Source of the DNA: Macrothele yani
Lineage: Eukaryota > Arthropoda > Arachnida > Araneae > Macrothelidae
DNA length: 64,000 bases
Assembly (NCBI GenBank): GCA_039090855.1
Contig: CM076996.1
Location: 49,008,469 to 49,072,468, forward strand
Reading direction: 5' to 3'
The position numbers were made by a program, and so were the translations under genes. Below the pieces are notes generated by a model that ran no database searches, was not told the DNA's origin, and was given only the letters and a program-made list of their open reading frames with translations. Of the stretch, positions 22,480 to 34,567 are shown in pieces. The stretch's first letter is position 1. The number at the start of each line of letters is the position of its first letter.

Positions 22480-25400
22480 TATATGTAACTATGTATATTT
22501 TATATCTATATATATTATTCGACGATAGGTCAACAAAATCATAGGAAGACCTCAAGCTAGGCGGAGGGGAGCGATGTAGACTTGAAATATTGGAAACAGT
22601 TTCGGAGGGGAAAATGTATATTTTTGAAAAAAAAAAAAAAAGAGTGGTTAACCCGTTTTACTATATATCATCCTTCCTGAGCGCAAAGGCACATTTTGCG
22701 CTGAATTTCTTCATCCAGCAATAGTTAATGAGTTGTTATTGCATCACGCATAGCACCAATCGAACGTCCACTGCTCTAAAAATTCAACGGAAATAATTTT
22801 AATAGAACTACTTTTGTCAAAAAATGTTTCTGAGTCCAGAATAAAAGCAACATGTCTGCTTGCAAAGGTGCACCCTTCATGTAGATCCCATTTAAGGCCC
22901 GCGGGTCACAAATTAAGTTCCTGATCCGAGAGAACAATGTCTAGGAAAAATCAAGCTGGAAACACATTTCTATATATCTTGTCAAAACAGGTCATGTAAC
23001 TTAAACATGGCAGAAATCATAACAGGTGACTACCTGTAAAGTTTGTTTTTCCCCCAACGGAAAGCATTCAATTTACTTTTTATTATTCAATTCAGTTCTA
23101 AAAATAATTATTTTTTGTTATTGCTGATAAATCAAAATTTATGACTATTAATACCAAGAAAGAAAACCCCAGCACATTTCTCGCCTAACCAGAAACTACA
23201 GAAGAAACACATTTAAAAAAGTCAGCACTCAAATTTAGCATACAGTGCACACTTTGACGAAAACGCTGTGTGGATAATACACTATAAAAACATCCGAGCT
23301 CTCACTGACTGAGGCCAACTGTATTGCGGTCTCAGTAAATGCTTTGCCAAGCTCTTGTCTGTACGCTCCCATTGGACAAAATCTCTGCCTTCCTCCAATA
23401 GAAACACATACACCAGTCGTTTTTAAACGACGCAGCGTTCGAGTTTCGCCTCAACATCCGTAGAGTAAATCTCGAGAACCGTTTTTTTTTTCATCTCCGC
23501 GCCATTTCATATCTGTTGCAACAGACACGACTCAGATGATCCCTTCTTGCAAAAATGATATTTAAACTTTATAACTTTAATGCTCATAAATTCTTCAGGA
23601 TTCATTCTTTCGTTGTAGGTTTTTTTTAATTTAGGAATCACAATGAGTATTACCGAGTTTGATTTGGCATACACAATTAAAGGCGTATTGTATCTTACAT
23701 ATGTAAAAACTTTCTTCATGGACAAAAAAATTGTTGTAAGGTGGCCCTTCACTAGCCTGATCTGACGAGCCACCTATGCAACACACAGGGTAAAAACAGA
23801 CGTTTTTAAAATTTGGTTGTTGCAGTACTCCTTGCCCACCTCAGGCATTAGTGTAAGGTAATTTCAAAACATTATATTGTAAAATTTAGTTCAGAAAAGA
23901 ATAGTAGGTCCAAGGTTCAACATATTTTTGGGGTTAGGAAATTAAACCCGAATTCACATTTTTAACTTCATTTTTTTCAAATTCATATTTTTGAAAAATG
24001 ATTGGCTTTTGTTTGAGAGGTGGTCTTGCACATGACATCTAAGTGTTTCGAAAAACTGGATAAAAACATCTTCTCGGTTGAACAGGAAAAAGAGTAACAC
24101 ATGTTTCACATTGTTTGTCTCATGGTCTTTCAGTACACATACCTGTCTGAGGGTACAGTGTCTTTACTTCTAGAATTCGTACTGAAAACAATATTTTTGC
24201 ATAACAATAAAATAAGCATACCCAAGACTTTCCATGCATTTTTAGCAGGACATTTTTAAAAAGAAGTTCATGCTTATGGTATCCCTTTGTCCGTCTGTCC
24301 GGTTGTCTTTCATTAGATGCGATATTTCTGCTAGCATTTAAAAATATTTTCACATCACATAATGCTAAACGTAAGGATGGTAATTCAAGTGTTCCGAAGC
24401 TCGGTGATGCAGTTTTTCGCCAGTTTAAAATGCTGTGGTCTATTACTTTAAATAAAGTTTAAAATGCTGTGCACTATTACTCTGAATAAAGCTTAAAATG
24501 CTGGGCATTATGAACTTTATTTATTTTTTATACACTTCAGATAAAGTACTTGGTTCACGTTTAACTTATCCGCATTTGGCAATTCTTTCAAATTTCCCAT
24601 TTATTTTCACATTTAAAACAAATTTTATGAATACATAGCAATACAGCTATTTGTTACCGGGGAAACGAGCTGACTAGGGAAAACTGTTAGTACTGGCAAG
24701 CACTAACAGGAAAAAGCAAAAAGATGAATTCCAATCTTGGCGTTGTATTGAATAGCTCAGAAGCTCTGCAACCTGCGGGAGCAGATTGTAAAACTATTTG
24801 ATCCTGTCCTCGAAGTGTGTTAATCTTGCATTTTGCTCGTCCTGTGTGGTTAAAGTGTCGTCTAGATTTGCATCACCTTGCAATATGTTTTAGAGTTGCA
24901 CAATGAGTAGAGCAAAGCTTTCAGAATTCTTTTGATGAGTTTATAACACATGGCATTTTCAGCGTACGTTCTAAAATTCGGCATCTGTGAATAGTGCTCG
25001 TCGCTATCCATTCATTACCTGATAGATCGATAATTTTTGCTATAGCTAATTGATACGACCGCTGTTGGCAGCAGTGTTTGCCAAACATGGCATCGATTAC
25101 GTTCGAGGCTTGGAGTGCATCTTGGGCAAGCAAGCTGTAGCATTGCTATAGATGTCCATTTATATCGTCGTCCAAGCACCGTTAGCCCGTCATAATCTTC
25201 GCTGTTCCAAGAGAACATGGGGACCGCACAATGTGTCATACAATGTGACAGTCATTGTCACACGCCGTGATGCAACTTCCTGTCATTCCCGCTCATTCAC
25301 CGAGTCTCTGACATTATTAATTAAAACACAGAAGATTACGAGGGAGGGAGCGGTTGACTTTGCTCTCTCTTTCCTCGCTGCCTACACGCTGCGATACCAA

Positions 25401-27340
25401 ATGAAGCTGAAGCGTTTACATGGGAGGCATTCCGGAAATATTCATGATCATAATTAACGGGGCTTTCACCAGCCAAGGAGAACTCGCATTAAGAAGGTAG
25501 GTACAACACGGAACTCTTTGTCCATTTCAAACAGTTGTCAAAAGCGTAATAAATTTGTGAGCACCGAGTCTACTAACTTTGAAAATTTCCTCTTTCATGA
25601 AGGAACTTCAAAATTTTGTGCTGATTTCACTTTTCAATTATTGCAATCCGCCAATCTTGTAAATGTGCCAAATTATTTGTCAGCATGTCAGTCATGAGTT
25701 ATTTTATACATTTCGGAAGTCTTCAAGATAATCGTTTTTCAAATTTTATCAGTTGTGTCAGGTATTTTTAATACTGTGGCACACAAAAATGCACAGACAT
25801 AATTTTTATATTATGGAAATTGCTCTCTCTCTCTCTCTTTGTTTCTAAGAAATGCTGTATACGTAGCTTATTTTTATTCAGCACTGTCATATCTGTAATC
25901 AAGTTTATTTAAGAACTATTATACAACTCTAGGTCATAGAACGGATTGTTGCTATAATGCAAGGATAAAATGTAAGTAGTTCAAAACTCGTTTTTAATTA
26001 TCATCTCGGTTATTCTAGGATTTTTTGGAACCTTCTTTAATGCAAAGGCGGTTTACTTGCGAATACTGCTCTGAGAAGAATCTTAATGCTTACCCACTTT
26101 CACGGAGACTCTAGCATATAATATTATCCAAGGAAATACAGTGTCTCGTGAGATTATTAGCCATGTGAATCAAAGTACAGAGAGCACCAATGATGAAATA
26201 CCAGGACGTACCTGATTGAAAACCATTTTTTGATTACCCTCTTTTTCGTTTCTAATGTTTTTGTATGAACTCTTAGGTGACTGCAAAGGTAGTTGGCTTG
26301 CGAATACTATTCTGCACGCAGTCCTAATCTTCACATGGTCCTCTGTTGCTGTGGCCTATAATATCAGGCATCGTCTGTACAGACAAGAACATCAGCACGA
26401 CCATGTGATAATAGTGCCCTGTCAGGGTAAAATATCTCCGTAATAGCCCTGTAGATGTAACAAATCACTCCAACGAGGTTATGATGAAGAGCAGAACAGG
26501 TTCATAAGTTTTTACCAGTTGTCTTTTAACTGATTTTCGTCGGAGTCATTGAATGTTGATGCGATGTCTAAGAAAACTGCCCAAAAGAAACCATGAGGCT
26601 TTGTCTTGCGTAAAAGAATAAAACTCGCTAATGTCTTGTCATCCCAAACTGACTGTATCAACTACGCTGTTAACAATAAGAAGAATAGGACATGCAGAAG
26701 TATTGGTCTCAACTTTATACGAGTACATGAAAATAAAGTAGAATAACTTAAGTTTTACTATACCTGTTAAAAAAAAGTATTCAGTGTCGAAGTAAGTTCC
26801 GTAGTTAGGTAAGCTGAAAAAACTGTTCTGCTGCTATGAGGTATTGCTTACTTGATTGAAATCTCTCCTCAGGCTAAAATTCTGCAAGAAAAAAGAAAAT
26901 ACTTGAATCTCTAGAATGGCTGAACCATGATATTAATACTAAGAATAGCACATAACCATATGTAATCCGATTTTTTTATAAAAAAAAAGTGAAGGGTGTG
27001 ATGAATGGAATTCATTTGCTAAAGGGTGTTGATGCAGCGGAGAAAGCGTAACGGACTCGGTTAAGATTCTGCCCAGTATCGGAACCGATAGGATCATGAC
27101 TTCTTACTCACTAAATTACAATTATTCGCAACTTACTTGTATGCAAGTATACTGTCTTAGTGTGACAGCTTAACAAGCTGATTTTGTTAAGTATTAACTT
27201 TATCTAGGCATATAATTTTAAGCACTTCTATTGTACAATATAAAAACCTCCCAAAATATTTCGAGATTTTGCAGATAACAGGAGATCTACTGCAACCCTA
27301 TGCGATCTAGAGCAGCCATATGCGTTTAATTACGGACAAC
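22480..27340. other. AT-rich region without recognised genes
   Basis: No known protein motif, transposon end or RNA gene was recognised. It contains a TA-rich tract at 22480-22525, an A14 run near 22628, a 34-bp tandem repeat at 24423-24514, a short CT run near 25826 and a faint duplication (26036-26130 with 26270-26365, sharing CTTGCGAATACT). ORFs up to 101 residues here lack recognisable features. Confidence 0.5.
24423..24514. repeat. 34-bp tandem repeat, 2.7 copies
   Basis: GTTTAAAATGCTGTGGTCTA + TTACTTTAAATAAA at 24423, repeated with changes at 24457 and partly at 24491. Confidence 0.85.
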
Positions 27341-27351
27341 GTAGGATGCAG

Positions 27352-27705
27352 ATCTCAAACCAAACAAGAAAGAATCAGAAAAGTTGTGAAGCGTGGCACT
27401 TGTAGCGTTCAAACAAGAAAGAATCACAAAAATGTGAAGCGTGGCACTTGCAGCGTTCAAACAAAAAAGAATCAGAAAAATGTGAAGCGTGGCACTTGTA
27501 GCGTTCAAACAAGAAAGAATCAGAAAAATGTGAAGCGTGTCACTTGCAGCGTTGAACCAAGAAAGAATGAGAAAATGTGAAGCGTGGCACTTGTAGCTTT
27601 CAAACAAGAAAGAATCAGAAAAATGTGAAGCGTGGCACTTGCAGCGTTCAAACAAGAAAGAATCAGAAAAATGTGAAGCGTGGCACTTGCAGCGTTTAAA
27701 CAAGA
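27352..27705. repeat. 48-bp minisatellite, about 7.4 copies
   Basis: The unit AAGCGTGGCACTTGTAGCGT + TCAAACAAGAAAGAATCAGAAAAATGTG is repeated with few changes; one copy lacks an A. The unit is a multiple of three, so both strands stay open. The plus strand reads VKRGTCSVQTRKNQKN per unit, the minus strand ERCKCHASHFSDSFLF. No coding context supports a real protein. Confidence 0.93.
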
Positions 27706-27889
27706 CGAACTTTCATCTTTCTCATTGACTCAAAAGGAACTAGAAGCACATGAGGCCTACCTACCCCCGTTAGTCAGTACGTTGTAACATCTTTATTGCT
27801 TTCAACCGCTTGGCACCTAAATATCATATGCAGCGACAATATGACAATATTCGGCTAAATTTGTGGTAATACCGCTCACAGACGAGACA

Positions 27890-28092
27890 AAAGTCACAAA
27901 GTTTTAGAAGTGTTGTAGAGCCCGAGTGATGCCTCTCCAAGTTCCTCTGCAGTCCGTTCTAAACGTGCTCAACGGAATTAAAGTCAGAAAACCTTGAAGG
28001 AAGAGGTGAACGTGGAATACTGCGATCTTCAAACTCGCGAATTGTGGTCTGAGTTCAATAAGGTCGTGTACTGTCATACATAAACAGGACAT
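27890..28092 (-). pseudogene. Tc1-type transposase fragment, heavily decayed
   Basis: The minus strand reads SRFSDFNSVEHV(stop)NGLQRNLERH, matching 'ARSPDLNPIEHVWD-L-R-L' around the catalytic glutamate of Tc1 transposases. Nothing recognisable continues on either side. Confidence 0.45.
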
Positions 28093-28099
28093 TACGGCC

Positions 28100-29580
28100 T
28101 ATCGCACCAGAGAAAAGTGTCACAGTACTTATGGTGATGTTACGATACGCGATAGCTTTCGTGTGCTTCTACACTATATGGTGAAGATTTTAAGGTTCGA
28201 TTTAAATTGTAAGTAACTTAGGTATTAGCTCAATCAATTAATTTGCAGGTTTGAGCAGCATTTCTGCGTTCAGATAAGTTTCTCTTAAATGATAACGATA
28301 TTATGTATGATTGGAAAATTTTATTTAGTTTTATATTTTTATTCAACGCTGATCGCAGGGTAAGACCTAATTTTCTGTCGTCGGTTCATCAACATTCCAT
28401 CCCGCTTGGCCGCTCTTAATTTCTTTCAGAAAACGCTAGATCTATTCCTCATAATATCTCTTTTCTCGTTCGACCGACTTTTTTTTACTGTCTAGTTACT
28501 AGCTCTTTACGAACTGCTTGCTCTTTGCTCTTTGATCCACGCTGCTTTTTAGCCCCAAATGCAAACTTCTCAGTTCCGACGAGAAAGTCCCTCTGAAAAC
28601 ACACTGTTCTTACACCATAAACTAAGCCTGGTTTGTCCGTTGTAACGCTCTTGCTGCCTCGAGCGTAGACACCGTCCATAAAAAAAGTTATGCTATAAAC
28701 TTTGGAGCATAGTTTAGCTTGAAGACGACCCTCAAAAGGTGCCTCCGACATCGCAACTGATTAAGACACACTGGCACACTACGAAACAAAGAAAACTCCG
28801 CACTCTAAAATTGGTTTCCACATATTTACAACTTTTAAAGCATAATTAAAATAAAGGTTTCTAAGTATTTACAAGAAATAAAAAAAATCAAATTAACATT
28901 ATCCGATAGTCTATTACATTAAAAGTGATTAAAGATTAAACTCTATCATATCAGGTATCTCACTAATTACAATATTTCTGTGATCAAAAATAGAACTGAT
29001 GATAAATTGCTTGTACTAACTAGCTAAAGTTATATTGCCGAGTTTCCAGGACAAACTGAACAACTGGAAACTTTCTAAGCAGGAATATCAAAGACGATAT
29101 TGATACCGTATAGCAGCAGTTTTTATCACCGTCTTGATTCATTAATAAATACACTAAAACAAGTGATTTTAACTTCTAAAATACATATCTGCTTAAAATA
29201 GGGACAATGCTAACCGTCTGCACCTAGAAATGTAGAGGATTCATCACTAGTCCAGGTCTGGTGTACGGGCATAGTTTATTTACTATACAAGAGACTAATA
29301 TTTATTATTCGTCTAATTACCCAATTCGGAGAGCCTTAACATTTGTTTTCACTCGCGGAGCAGTCATCGTTAAACATAAGGTTATTACAGAGGCATCGAT
29401 GCCAGATGTCAAGGACCAGTATAAGATAGTGTCCTAATTTACTTGGTTATTTCCCATAACAATGTTCAGTTTCACTGTGCTTTTCAAATACATATCGCTG
29501 CCGCTTTAAAACTATTTTGCTTTTGTTTTTGAAGAGCAAATAAACTACTCCTATTTCGGAAGTAGACATTCTCAAAACAA
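28100..29580. other. No recognised feature
   Basis: Low-complexity AT-rich DNA. An 88-residue minus-strand ORF at 28485-28751 has no recognisable motif. Confidence 0.5.
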
Positions 29581-29584
29581 TAAA

Positions 29585-29915
29585 TCCTCGTGACGTGATG
29601 CTCTTGCTTGGAGATATGAACTTCACTTTACAACCGGAATCTGATAAGCATCAAACAACACATCGAACAACACACTATCAATTCCCGCCGTTTAAGAGGA
29701 ATTGACGAAACATTTTCTCTACATGATGCGTTTCTCAGTCTCCATTCAAATTGTACTGATTTTACATGGACACCATCACCGCCGTTTCGGGCTGCAGCCA
29801 TCTAGATTACATTGGTTACACATTTCTGCCAAGTTGTTACCTAGTCTTTATTCCGTGGTACATCAACAAACTGTAGTTTCCAACCACAAAATTATCCATT
29901 CGTTATGGGGTCAAG
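29585..29915 (+). pseudogene. LINE endonuclease-domain remnant
   Basis: In shifting frames the plus strand gives MLLLGDMNFTL, RRLRGIDETFSLHDAFLSLHSNCTDFTW, AAASRLHWLHIS and SVVHQQTVVSNHK. These follow the AP-endonuclease blocks GGDFN, DAFR-LHP---FTW and ARLDR-YIS seen at 36575-36860. It is much older than the LINEs to its right. The 500 bp downstream may be more of it but cannot be read. Confidence 0.5.
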
Positions 29916-30794
29916 GAATCACTCCAATAAAGAAAAGAATAGAGGTGTTTCTTTAAAAAAAGTCAGCTGATCTTCCTGTAACCTGACGCAACTGAAACTC
30001 AATAGGCCAACTATATCTTCTCGACCTAACGCAAAGCCTTCAATCTTGCTGGTGTGCATCGGTTCTGAAAAATTAAGTAATGAAAACAATTGGCCATCAC
30101 TTCTAAAAATGTTTCAGTATAAGCTAATTCTAACACGTATAGGAAATTTTATACCCGCTGGGTTTACCATTTGGAAGAAATACCACATTCGGCATTTTTC
30201 AGTGCCATCATATCAACTTCTAGATGAAGAACATGTTATCTCCTGAAGACCACTATTCCTGTTTTACGGAATGGGTTCAACATAGTGTTGCAAAGATCAG
30301 ACATGTGATAAATGATAAAAGAGACCTGGCTCACTTATAGAGCAACTCAGAAACAAAATTCCGAGCATTCTCAGTAGCTCAGACCACATTAAAGCTTTTA
30401 CGATCAGCTATACAAGCAAGGCTTCTAGACACTTTCACAGTTGGTATATTGGGTTGGCCAAAAAGTCATTGCGTTTTTTATGCAGCATAGATGGCGAAAC
30501 ATGTCTTGAAATATAACTAACGTCATTTGAAACCGCAAGTTCATTATGTAACGTGACAGCTAACAGAACAGCTTGTTAACCGCGTCCCGTTTGCCTGTGC
30601 TCCGTAATTTTGTGTTATTAGTGCGTGGTCTAGTTCTTCCTGAGTTTTATTTTTATGCCTGCCTTAAGTTTAATGGTACGGTGCTTCTTTACAATCTACT
30701 CCCGAGGTGGTGAGTACGTTATTTAGTTCGCTTTCATCTGTGTGTACTTTCTTGTCGAGCCGGCTAGTCTATCTGCACCGCGCCGCCATTAGTA

Positions 30795-32540
30795 ATGGCG
30801 TCTTCCGGTGTGGATGAACCTAGCTCCATCCTTACTTCCGGTCCGTCTACTACGTTTTCCTCAGCAGATGGCGTCGCTACGGAGGCCCCCTTCTTGGCGC
30901 TGGTCTGCTGACTTCTTCCGGACCTTCATCCAGCTTCCCTCAAGGTGCTTTTCCTCAGTCATCCTGCTCTCCTGGCTCTACTCCCTTGGCGAATGTCGAT
31001 GACATCATGGACACGTCTGGCGGCGGTGATCCTCTTCCTTCTTCATCTCATCAGACGAATTCGTCCTATTCTGCAGCTGTTGCTTCCTCGGCTTCTCGTT
31101 CTTCACCTGCTGCTCTATGTGCTTATGCTGAGGCTCTTAAATCCTATATTCGACATGATGACGACGCGCTTATTCTTGACGTTTCGGTGGACTCTGCTGC
31201 TTGGGGCTTCTTTCTCGACGATTATTGCACAAGGCGTTTGCTTTGAGGCCCTACCAGATACACCTCTCAAGGTGTATGTTACAGCTATTAAAAGTATGTT
31301 CTCCTCTAATGTTATATTACACATGTATCGGCGTTCTCGTACTGTTATTGTGTACTTTACAAAGGCTGACGTAGCACTGTCTATTCTCAAGACTGGATTT
31401 ACTATTAGGGACCGACTTTTAGTTCCCGAACCTATTGCACATCGCCCGGTGTCTGTAACTCTCTTCTCTGTTTCACCTGAAGTGACTGAAACCATGTTAT
31501 ATGCTGCTGTTTCCTCACTTGGCCGCGTTGTGGGCCGGATTAGCACTCATTCAGCAGCTCCGAAAGACACGGTGTATCAACGGATTCAGAACACCAGACG
31601 TATTGCACGGGTGGATGCTCTTTCACCAACCGAAATGCTAAATGCCGTACCAAGCTGACCGTTCGGTGTGACGATCAGATACGCCGCATTACCCTCCTCA
31701 CTTCGTTCCATTGTGAGCTGTGCAAGGCTTTCGGGCCTCAGAAGGCGGCTTGTTCTGCTCGCTCTTCTATTCCACCTTTACCTGCCAAAAAGCCGACTAC
31801 TCTGTTACCTCCCGACATTTCTTCTTCAGCGGCTGCTTCAGGATCAGATTCCAGTGCTTTTCTGCTTCCTCCTCCGGCTGTTACTGAAGAACATTTTCCC
31901 TTACTCCAACCGACTCAGCTTCTTCCTGTTCCTCACCCGCCTGGACTTTCGGATGCTGCGAGTGATGTCTCTGCTCCTGTGATTTCTTCTGATGATACTT
32001 CTGCTGTTACCTCTGATGTTCCTCTTGATGTCAGTGCACATGAGGATGATCAAGTTCTTAGTGATGGTTCCGATGATGATCCTCGCTCACGCAGTGACAG
32101 GAGAAGTGCCTTCAATTGTCCTCGCGGTACGGCCAAGCGTGGTCACCCGCTGCGATACCGTTCGTGTTCTTCGTCCTTTCATCGTGCTCCTCCTGCTGCC
32201 TTCCAAGGCTACGACACGTCTGGGAGCTCCGGTGATCCTGACGAATCTCTTCTTCTTCCGGTCTTTGATCTGTTTCTTCATGACTTTGATTTTCCTCACG
32301 CGCCTCTGTCATCAGCAATTGTGTAGCCTTTTCTCGGCGTTCCGTGCCTCATTTGATTATGCTACTTACCTTACTCAGTGTGGTGCTCCTATTGAGATGT
32401 TCTTAATCAGGTGAAGTTTCTTGTCAATAGATTCTGCACTATTTGGACGACGTCTCGTGAGGCCGGACTATACTATCAGAGTCTCCATCGTATGCTACAG
32501 ACGTTTTCTTCTGTAGTTGTTTATCTCCGGCGACATGCGT
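30795..32540 (+). pseudogene. LINE-0 ORF1 (gag-like), frameshifted
   Basis: It starts MASSGVDEPSS at 30795. Similarity to ORF1 of the neighbouring LINEs is clear at CFEALPDTPLKVYVTAIK, MYRRSRTVIVYFTKADVALSILKTG and SPEVTETMLYAAVSSLGRVVG, in the frame open to 31658. It continues in other frames as HCELCKAFG, where the zinc-knuckle spacing is partly lost, and as a C-terminal helical region near 32340-32530. At the site where both younger LINEs have an in-frame TGA, this copy reads HRPVSV, with arginine. Confidence 0.7.
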
Positions 32541-32902
32541 AGCTCAGTCTTGTCCGAGTTCCGTATCCTCCTTGCAGAGCATTTGTTTGGTCATCTTGCT
32601 CACGTTACAATCAATGTCTTTTGATCACCACGCCTTGATTTTGCAATTGTGTTTGCATATTTTTGTATTTTTCTTTGCGCTGTATGTTTGCCTGTGCCTT
32701 TCTCTTTGCTTCATTATTGTGTTTTGTATTATGTGCATTCATTAGTGCTTGTTTGATATCGTGTGCCCATTACTTTGTGAATTATCTTTGTGCTTTTGCA
32801 TGTGTATAGTGTGTTTTATGCCTTTTTTTGTGATTTCTATCTCACCATTTTATTCTTTTCTTGACTATGTCACTATTATTTGGACATTTTGTTTCTTGTA
32901 AG

Positions 32903-33480
32903 GTTGTTATTTTTGCCTTATTGGTGCTCTTTGTATACTCTGCATGAATATTTGCTGATTTATCATGTGTACTTTTGTTTTTTCTTACTGTGAACTTGGT
33001 ATTGTTCCCTTCTGTGTGCATTTCATCTAGTTTGGAATATGGTTTTTGCATTTTCTTTTCCTTTACTGGATGGATGAGCTCTGGCATTTGTTGACATCAC
33101 GTTTTGTTTTATGCGATTTTTACCTTTGGGGTTTGCTCCTTTTGATTCCGTGCCTCATTTGATTGTACATTCTCTGAACTCGAGCCTATCCTTTTGCTCT
33201 GTTTATAGGTGGCTATGGCCTTTACTTTGTCGAATTGTTTCATGTTAGTATGTTATTTTTGCTTTTTGGTGTTCCTTATATATTTTGCCTTGTATTGTTG
33301 CTGAATTATTTTGTGCACTTTTGATTTTCACTTTACTATGATTTTGCATTGTTTCTTTTTTGTGTGCTGTTGTGACTTGTATTTATTATAAAACCTGGTT
33401 TTAGCATTTTCTTCCCTTTACGGGATGGATAAGCTCCGGCATTTGTAGATATCTTGTTTCGGTTTATACGATTTTTGTCA
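32903..33480. repeat. Imperfect tandem duplication in LINE-0 3' region
   Basis: Block 32903-33125 and block 33252-33480 share landmarks in the same order: TGTTATTTTTGC, TTGCTGAWTTAT, GCATTTTCTT..CCTTTAC, GGATGGATRAGCTC and GGCATTTGT. The blocks are clearly diverged, so the duplication is old. Confidence 0.7.
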
Positions 33481-33500
33481 TTGTTTTATTGCTCACTTTT

Positions 33501-33729
33501 TTTTTTTTTTTTTTTTTTTTTTTTGGAGGTTTAACGACCACCGTGAGCAACTCAATGGGCTATAAGCAGTCGCCCGTCCCTAATTTAAGGTCACTGGTTC
33601 CAGGGAAGGGTGAGAGCCAGTGCCGTAAGACAAACACAACATCCATGCCTGACCGGGATTCGAACCCGGACCCCTTACGGACGAATGATCAGAGGCCAAC
33701 GCCTTAGACCACTGCGCCACCGGGGTGGC
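33501..33729 (-). mobile_element. tRNA-derived SINE, copy (c)
   Basis: Minus orientation: poly(T) at 33501, then the body, then the tRNA head complement (CGGGATTCGAACCCGG...CTGCGCCACCGGGG). Target duplication CTCACTTTT (33492-33500 and 33730-33738). Inserted in the LINE-0 3' region. Confidence 0.96.
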
Positions 33730-33845
33730 CTCACTTTTGTGCCTGTAATGTCAATTAAATAAAGACTTAGTTGACCTCAAGCTTGTTTTAGGAACAGAAA
33801 GTGCACGATTTCGTTAACAAATGTTTGTTTGGCGTCGATTTCAAA

Positions 33846-34208
33846 ATGGAAAATCAAAAGTAACATTTTCGTCATGTTTTGCTGTATTACTTCCAAGAAG
33901 GAAAAAACGCTGTGCAAGCTCATAAAAAGTTATGGGATGTGTATGGTGAAGATGCTTTAAAACTACGGTAGGGTCAGAATTGGTTTGCGAAATTTCGGTC
34001 TGGAGATGTTTATGTGAAAGGTGCACCACTCTCAGAAAGGCCAATCGAAGTCGATGACGACCAAATAAATGCATTGATCGAATCTAATCGGCATTTAACA
34101 ACACGAGAGATTGTGAAGAATATGAACATATTGAAATCGAGCGTTGAAAACCATTTAAAGGAACTACGATACGTCAGTTAGCTGGATATGTGGGTACTAC
34201 ATAAGCTC
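33846..34208 (+). pseudogene. mariner transposase, N-terminal part
   Basis: ATG at 33846 gives MENQK, then a stop, then HFRHVLLYYFQEGKNAVQAH, KKLWDVYGEDAL, NWFAKFRSGD, LSERPIEVDDDQINALIESN, LTTREIVKNM and YVS(stop)LDMWVLHKL. This is the HTH region of mariner transposases up to the WVPHEL motif. The stops are TAA at 33861, a TAG after LKLR and a TAG after YVS. It is cut at 34208 by LINE-1; the next codons resume at 56786 in the same frame. Confidence 0.9.
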
Positions 34209-34567
34209 GTTTGTTTTGCTCCTCATTTTTGTGTCTAAAGTCACGTATATAGCGCTTTCAGTTCTCTAATTTTGTGTGTGTACGAAGTATAAAGGTACCG
34301 TTCTTCTATCTGTTTGAACTCCCGAGCCGGTGAGTGTATTTTTTAGTTGAGTTTTTACGTTGTGTTTATTTCCGACCGAGCTGGTCATTGCTTATCACTG
34401 AGGTGCCATGCAAATGGCGTCTTCCGGTAGTGGGGGACTTAGCAACGACCTCACTTCTTTTTCCACTCCACTTCTTTTTCCAGAGGCGTCGCTATGCTGT
34501 CCGATCCAACTGGCGGTGATGCACTCCCCTCATCTAGCGGACGTCAGTACACTCTTCTCACGTCGAT

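Larger units (their letters stand above)
30578..33779 (+). mobile_element. LINE derivative lacking ORF2 (LINE-0)
   Basis: Flanked by AGCTTGTT (30570-30577 and 33780-33787). The 5' leader (CTCCCGAGGTGGTGAGTACG, GTAATGGCGTCTTCCGG) is related to the two LINEs that follow. It carries an ORF1-like gene and a long T-rich 3' region ending AATTAAATAAAGACTTAGTT, but no endonuclease or RT. A SINE is inserted at 33501-33729. It is best seen as a diverged, internally deleted relative of the 34209 family, possibly moved in trans. Confidence 0.75.

Noticed and set aside
25152..25457. 101-residue ORF
   Set aside because: No recognisable domain and no splice or transposon context.
27320..27580. Repeat protein on the minisatellite
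   Set aside because: No upstream gene structure; openness follows from the 48-bp unit length.
27352..27705. CRISPR-like array
   Set aside because: Direct tandem repeat without unique spacers in a eukaryotic genome.
28485..28751. 88-residue minus-strand ORF
   Set aside because: No motif, no homologous context, length expected by chance in this much sequence.
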